DNA of 64,000 bases, taken from the NCBI GenBank assembly GCA_028829895.1, contig CM054182.1, positions 33,860,879 to 33,924,878 on the forward strand, given 5' to 3'. The translations under genes and the position numbers were made by a program. This DNA comes from Sinotaia quadrata. Taxonomy: Eukaryota; Mollusca; Gastropoda; Architaenioglossa; Viviparidae. The notes under the pieces are model-generated. The model was not told where the DNA came from. It saw only the letters and a program-made list of their open reading frames with translations, and searched no databases. Shown here piece after piece: positions 58,403-64,000 of the stretch. Every line of letters begins with the position of its first letter. The first letter of the stretch is position 1.

Positions 58403-61047
58403 ACATATACAATATACGTATATTCAAATACATGTACTAGAATCACACTCAGCATGATGGTACACTGGCACTATTACAGGCTATGGGAACTAAGATCAAG
58501 TGAGGGAACAGCAAATTCAATTCTGTTATCTTACCACTCACTTCATCTGACAGGCATAATCATCCATACTAATTTTGTGCTGTTGATTGAAAGCACATAA
58601 AAGATTTTCTCCTTCTCATTAACCAAGAAGACTTCTTGTGTTGAAGGCAAGCAAATTAATGCAGAAGATGAATAAGACTAAATATATATATGAGAAAACA
58701 GAATGACTCTCCCACCCCCAACTAAAAAATAGAGAATCCTGCCAGGTGATAATAATACATGTATTAACTATCTAAAACTAGCAAAAGCAAAGAAAGATGA
58801 AGAATATTTGTCATATGGTAAGACACTTTAATAACTAATAAAAGATATGAAAAATAATCTCCAGATAAAATAGAAAACCCTGAACTGTCAATGGAGACAG
58901 TGCAATATTTAAAGTTCAGAACTAAGAAAGTATTTGTACTACCTCAACTTTCCAAACCTTGCCAGAAAGACAAAATCAAGTGTCTGATTTTCTGATTGTA
59001 ACTTTCTTTTTTTTTGACCACTTAATGTTCAATATTATAATATATATGATGTTTTACACAGTAAACAGCACAACACTAGTTGACACTCTACTCCAAAGGT
59101 TTTAAGCTATGCCAACCAAGCAAAAATATCAGAACATTCCAGTAGCAGGCTTGATTTTCTTGCAATTTTAGTTCTCATAGAACAGACTGAACAGCTGGTC
59201 CCAATATATTAATTATGATAGCTTAATTTAAAAAAAACAACAACATATAAATATTGATTTACAGTTTATGCTATTAAAAAATAAAATGTAAAATAAGTAC
59301 ATCTACAATGGCTGTGCCCTTTATAGTTCACTTTTTAATGACATGAACTGGAAAGTTGTGGACTGGAAGGGTTTATAAGTATTTAGGAAGCTATTCTCAT
59401 AACTCAAATATTTAAGATGACCAGTCATACTTAACAAGAATTAAATGGGATATGTTTATATTTCAAAATTTAAACAATGCTTCAAAATCTTTAACAACAG
59501 TCAGGGAATTTCACATGTTCTAAAGAACCCAAGGCTGTTCTGTCTTTTTTGTGGTTTATTTTATTTCTGCTATATTCTTTAATTTTCCACTGTTTTATTT
59601 TAGTAATTAGTCTGTTGTAAATGATTATATTGGTAATTTTTATCCACTCATATTTCTAAATAATTATGTAAAGGTTAAATCATCTTAAAACTACATTTAT
59701 GCAAACTGTTGTTATGTGTTATTTCCTTTTTCATAATATTTTTGATAATTTTGAAATTCTATTTTTGTTTTTAATCAGTAGCTTTGGCAGTGAAAACATT
59801 GGCCAGTAACAACATTTATATCTCTAAACATTGAAAAATTCAGGATCTACAGAATTTGAGGTTTTACATCTCACAAGTCTTTGTCAATAACATTCTTGTA
59901 ACCGTTTTTCTCAAAATATTTTATCCACACATTCTTTTTTCTCTATATATTTGTATGTGTCTTTCTACTTCTGCTGTTTGTAGTAGGTTGGTCCAGCTGA
60001 CATTAATTATATATTTCTCTTCTCTTGGTTACACTTCACGGTCTCGTTCCATTCCTAAATACTTATCTGATCTCACATGTGTATACTCCTGCTAGAATGT
60101 GGTCAACATAAACATGTTTTCAAATAAAATTTAAAAAAGGGAAATAGTGTGCAGTGGCTTTTGGCAACAACCAACAGTGTTGCAAACAAAGGACTGGATA
60201 TGCTTGATGTGAAAGTGGGAGAATGGATATGGTGGCAAAATGTTAAGTGTATTCTGAAAGAAAATTTATGGCTGTGAGCCTTGTAAATGTGGGAAATTTT
60301 TATGTAAATAGCACAAACATTTGCCCTTTTTATACAGGAAAATGCATATTGAAGATTCAAATAATGAAGACCTCCTAAATGCTGTTTCCTGAGATAACAA
60401 ATAACTTAAATAAGATAAGATAACTCAAATAACTTAACTAGATTGTATGTGTCACAAAATTTCAAAAGCAAAAAAACCCATTAAACAAACAAGCAAAAAA
60501 ACAAAAATAAATAATATAATTTGATAAGAGTAAACTTTAGATTATTTCTTTTTTATCCAGCCAAGGCTCAGTTTTCCAAGGTTAGTGTTATATTTATAAT
60601 TATATGGTACACACAACTCCTTTAAAAATAAAAAATGCAGCACATTCTTCTTCTGCAATACCCAAAAAGAAAATCCCCAAATATTTAAGATGCATAAATT
60701 TCAAAACATCAGTATTCAACAACAAAAACCCCATAATATTTAATAGGATATCAGAGTTTCACGCACAAGCATCTGTGGCTAAATCTCACAATTCCTAAGT
60801 AAATACCTTTATCATCAATAACAAACGTTGCAGTAAAGTGTCATAAATAAAGATATTTAAATATTAATAATACAAAAAGTTAAAGCTAAAACTTGAACAT
60901 TTCATAATTACAAAATTTACACACATTTAACAAAAATACTAACGGACATCATTACACAGAAAAACAAAACAAAAATACCCCTTGAGATTTTTGCAGGAGG
61001 CATGAGGACTCTTGAAAGGAACTTTGTATTTCAAAATACAATTAAAT

Positions 61048-61484
61048 CTGCATTCATATTCATCAACATATGACCACAGAAAACACATTCTCTTTACCAA
61101 AAAATATATTAAAACTGTAATCTTATCAACCAACATCTGACTACAGACAATAGGATCTTTTCCACAATACAATTGGTGAATCTTACTAGCCAATATGCTG
61201 ACCGCAGACAGGATCTTTTCTATATAATATATAATCTTACCCACCTACATACTGACAGCAGGCAGTAAAATATTTTCTACATAACTATATCTGCAATCTT
61301 ATCTGCCAACATTCTGACCACAGAGAGTAAGTATATAATATAACTGTATCTGTATTCTTACCTGCAAACATATTGACCACAGAGAGTATGATTTTTTTCT
61401 ATATATATATCTATATCTGTATGAACAAACATGCTGACCACAGAGGGTAAGAACTTTTCAACAGAATATAACTATATCTGTAAT
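61048..61484 (-). repeat. Degenerate ~60-bp minisatellite derived from UBE2G2 exon end plus splice donor
   Basis: Seven diverged copies (plus-strand starts near 61048, 61121, 61182, 61235, 61297, 61353 and 61417) resemble the sequence at 61485-61530. That sequence is the last 41 bp of the coding exon (codons for [13 protein letters not shown] plus one base) and its GTAAG donor. Recurring plus-strand words are cttac(c/t), gcca/acaaacat, ctgaccacagagagta and atcttttc. Between copies is a linker of about 20 bp (tataactatatctgtaat) that also follows the true donor. Copies at 61353, 61235 and 61182 keep a GTAAG; copies at 61297 and 61121 have GATAAG. Divergence increases away from the exon. The units read on the minus strand still show EKIL-type peptides (for example IEKILSAVSILA). 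Confidence 0.8.
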
Positions 61485-61489
61485 CTTAC

Positions 61490-61630
61490 CTGCCAACATG
61501 CTGACCACAGAGAGTAATATCTTTTCCACACTTTGCACTGGACTCCATCTCTCTGCACTAGTCTCATAGCCCATAGGATCATCACCTGGAGTGTGCAAGA
61601 TAGAAATGCAAACTCGGCCATCTGGGTAGA
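61490..61630 (-). CDS. UBE2G2: UBE2G2-like E2 enzyme, penultimate coding exon (catalytic cysteine)
   Basis: This exon encodes the active-site part of a Ubc7/UBE2G2 ubiquitin-conjugating enzyme, which in animals takes ubiquitin from E1 and works with ER-membrane E3s (gp78/AMFR, HRD1) in ER-associated degradation. Read on the minus strand it gives [12 protein letters not shown], then [18 protein letters not shown], then [16 protein letters not shown]. The catalytic Cys is in GRVCIS (codon 61610-61608). The acidic loop after it (PGDDPMGYE) is the insertion typical of the G2/R1 subclass. The acceptor is a T-rich tract ending in cag (61634-61632) and the donor is GCAG/GTAAG, with the last exon base at 61490. 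It is 141 bp: 2 bases finishing an Ile codon, 46 codons and 1 base starting a Glu codon, so its 3' phase matches the exon at 57907. No frameshift is seen. Family identity is established knowledge; the boundaries are read directly. The upstream exons were searched for up to 64000 and not found. Confidence 0.95.
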
Positions 61631-64000
61631 CTGCAAAAAAGATCAAGTAAAATTTACATATTATGTGATCCTTTTTAAAAACACATCTACACACAAATGT
61701 TACACACATAATTGTCTTTCTAAACAATTTTTTAAATTGCATATTTTTACACTGGCTATCATATTCACTGTCAGAAAGTTAATGTTATTTAAATTAAACA
61801 ATATTATAAATTTTTATACATGGAATTTACTAATTTTCAAAAATACCTAAAAATAATGTATATTTCAACGCAGAAATGTTTAACACCAAGCATGCACTCT
61901 TGAAAACCATGGCATAAAGTGAAATATTATAAAATAATTGAATTATTCCATAAGAAATAATGGAAATATTAAATGGATCTCCAATATACTGTAGTGCTAT
62001 TAAAATGTGTTATAATTTATGTCAATTCACATGCTTTTATTGTAAGGCATAATATCCTGAGTTGAAGTGCTGATCTTCCTATTAGTTGCCATGAGGAAAG
62101 ATTAGCCTTCCTTTTGGGGGAGAAAAAACATCCATGTTTGACCTATTGGAGGTCTGCCTCTTCTTTTCTTGATAAATATCATATATAAATATATTTCTAT
62201 CAACTCTGAAACATTTTTCTTTCTCTTTTTTAGGGTGTGAAGTAGCAAACATACCTGTAATTGCTCTTCAATATAAATGAATGCAAAAGATACATAGTTC
62301 ATTGCCAGTGACTGCTTGAGTTAAATGTCATTAGCACTGCAGCTATCTTTAGCTGGTGTTGCTTTCTGGGAGTTAAAAAACATACCATAACTATTTCAAA
62401 GCCACGTCTTTGGTTAATGTATATGTACTTCCACTGCAGTACAGAAAGATCAGACTAATGAAATTATGAAAACATGTTTCTCAAATAATATATATCAACA
62501 ATCCTACCAATCAATTAGGTCAGGGTGCAATGAAGCAAGACACTATTTATAACAACAGGAAGGAAAAGTACTAATGGAGAAATTGGACAAGATTCTGCAT
62601 TTTTGACAGATAAGATTTCAATTTATGAGTGACAACTGTGACATTCTGTTGTATCTTGGTATATAATCATTAAAATGAACATTGCTAACTGAGACCATGC
62701 TCAACAAGGTCATATATGTATCAAGAATACTGAATACTTCTGCTGCTACTCTGTCAGGTTAAAGTCATGAAATAAATCTCTTGCCAAACAGCAGGCACAA
62801 ACTAATTTATTCTTAATCATCCATTTCAATTTTCATGCACTTGTCTTTATCAAATAAATCCATACAGTTACATAATATAATCTGAATAAGAATAAAACGA
62901 TCCTGAAAAGAGTGCTCAAATCAATAGTGACTAGCCCCCTTGATATGCACAATATAGTTATTGGTGATGTATTGAAAGGGATAAAAATTTAAAAATTAAA
63001 TTCTTATTTACATAAACTTTATGTGAAAATGTATTACACTAGTTAGCTATTACAAGGTGAAATAAATTCATAGTTTGTTAAATATAATTATCCTACAAAA
63101 TCAGACTTTGCAAAATAGTTTGCAATTGAAAGAATTACTCAATTAGCTCATTTACTTGACTGAAATGATTTGTCAAGATGCCAACAACCACCAACAAATA
63201 GTACTCCCCTCTCCGACCCCACCCCAAAGAGAAAAGCGGTTTACTAAATATACTACTCCCACATAAGGAATGCATAACACAAGATAAACAATTAACGAAT
63301 GATTAAAATGGAGTGCTTTCTAATTGTTTAATGATAAATGGAAATAAAATAGTTAAAAAGACTGATTTAGTTGTCCAGATTTGGATTTTTATTTCATTAG
63401 TTCCTAACTTAGTACATATAATTTGTTCCCATATGGTGCAACTATCTTCAAATTAAATTGCATTTGCTTAATCTCCTTATACTTTAAAGAGAAAAAAACA
63501 AAGCAAAATCACTATAGCTGTTCAAAAATCCTAAAATTATGTTAGGAAATTCTTAATTAGGAGTACAAGGAAAACATAAGTATAAATCACCTTAGCTGTA
63601 AGATTTAATAAAACTTAAAATTATGATAGGAAATTCTTAATTTGAGTAAAAGGAAAAACAAATGTATACACTGTGGGATTTAATAAACCTAAAAATAAAA
63701 TTAAGATAGGAAATTCTTAATTTGAGTAAAAGGAAAAACAAATATATAAGCCACCAATGCTGTGCAATTTAATACAACTCAGGAAATCCTTCATTTGCAA
63801 TAAAAGAAAAAAAATAAAGCTATAAATCACCAGAGTTGTAGACTTGTATAATTAAAAAAAAAATTAAAGTTATGATTGGAAACTATTAATTTGGAAACAA
63901 ACATCTTCTTTGTATCACTTCATCACTTAGAAACATACAGCTAATCACATCACTTCTATATGAAAACTAAACTTGATTTGCATAAGAACATTTTCATTAT
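61631..64000 (-). other. UBE2G2 upstream intron (incomplete)
   Basis: AT-rich sequence beginning with the acceptor of the catalytic exon (T-rich tract then cag at 61634-61632). I looked on the minus strand for the preceding UBE2G2 peptides (PPKMKF, MFHPN) and found none, so the preceding exon lies outside the window. Apart from the array at 63510-63905 I see nothing that supports a gene. Confidence 0.7.
63510..63905. repeat. ~80-bp degenerate tandem repeat in UBE2G2 intron
   Basis: About five copies of an AT-rich unit with the recurring words ggaaattcttaatt, gagtaaaaggaaaaaca, tataaatcacc and gatttaataaa. Copy starts (ggaaattc) are near 63545, 63629 and 63709, and more diverged ones follow near 63781 and 63868. 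Confidence 0.75.

Larger units (their letters stand above)
57908..61489 (-). other. UBE2G2 intron between catalytic and C-terminal exons
   Basis: AT-rich intron with donor GTAAG at 61489-61485 and acceptor cag at 57910-57908. Its 5' ~440 bp (61048-61484) are the exon-derived array described separately. A ~90-bp duplication sits at 58265-58402. The rest (58420-61040) is AT-rich unique sequence with short poly-A/T tracts and (AT)n. I see no other conserved exon or RNA gene in it on either strand. Confidence 0.85.

Overview
This is a eukaryotic (metazoan) chromosome segment with very few genes. It has split exons with GT/AG splice signals, long AT-rich introns, CA, CT, GATA and GAGT microsatellites, dozens of minisatellites, solo LTRs and cut-and-paste DNA transposons, and no prokaryotic gene organisation. 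One protein is recognised with confidence: an animal-type UBE2G2 (Ubc7-like) ubiquitin-conjugating enzyme on the minus strand. The repeat style and the GTF2IRD2/ZBED-like hAT relic fit an invertebrate, possibly a mollusc. That placement is inference only.

Layout. From 1 to about 30.5 kb lies a chain of minisatellites (units about 15 to 80 bp, 2 to 25 copies) separated by short unique stretches. It also holds a candidate minus-strand first coding exon (3211-3253), a 224-bp mariner-like MITE (13266-13489), a possible short exon (19755-19840) and a GC-rich segment followed by homeodomain-like sites (24.6-25.1 kb). At 30.5-32.7 kb is a decayed hAT transposase. Its left end abuts a 43-bp minisatellite and its right end is lost in a GATA/GACA microsatellite. 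From 33 to 56 kb there are more minisatellites, two independent solo LTRs of one family (35231-36866 and 52035-53618, each with a perfect 5-bp target duplication) and a candidate 3'-terminal exon of an unidentified plus-strand gene (47692-48030).

From about 56.4 kb to the end the sequence becomes AT-richer and has fewer arrays. This part carries the last two coding exons of UBE2G2 (61490-61630 with the catalytic Cys, and 57795-57907 with the C terminus) joined by a 3.6-kb intron. The upstream exons are outside the window.

The most unusual observation is in that intron. The first ~440 bp after the catalytic exon are a degenerate tandem array of about 60-bp units. Each unit resembles the last ~41 bp of the coding exon plus its splice donor and about 20 bp of intron, so the exon/intron junction appears to have been tandemly duplicated and several decoy donors retained. 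A second array (26511-26822) carries a donor consensus in every 52-bp unit. Two families have higher-order structure (82-bp dimers at 25.8-26.2 kb; about 154-bp blocks at 42.5-43.3 kb). Most long open frames here are by-products of repeats whose unit length is a multiple of three, and are not annotated as genes.
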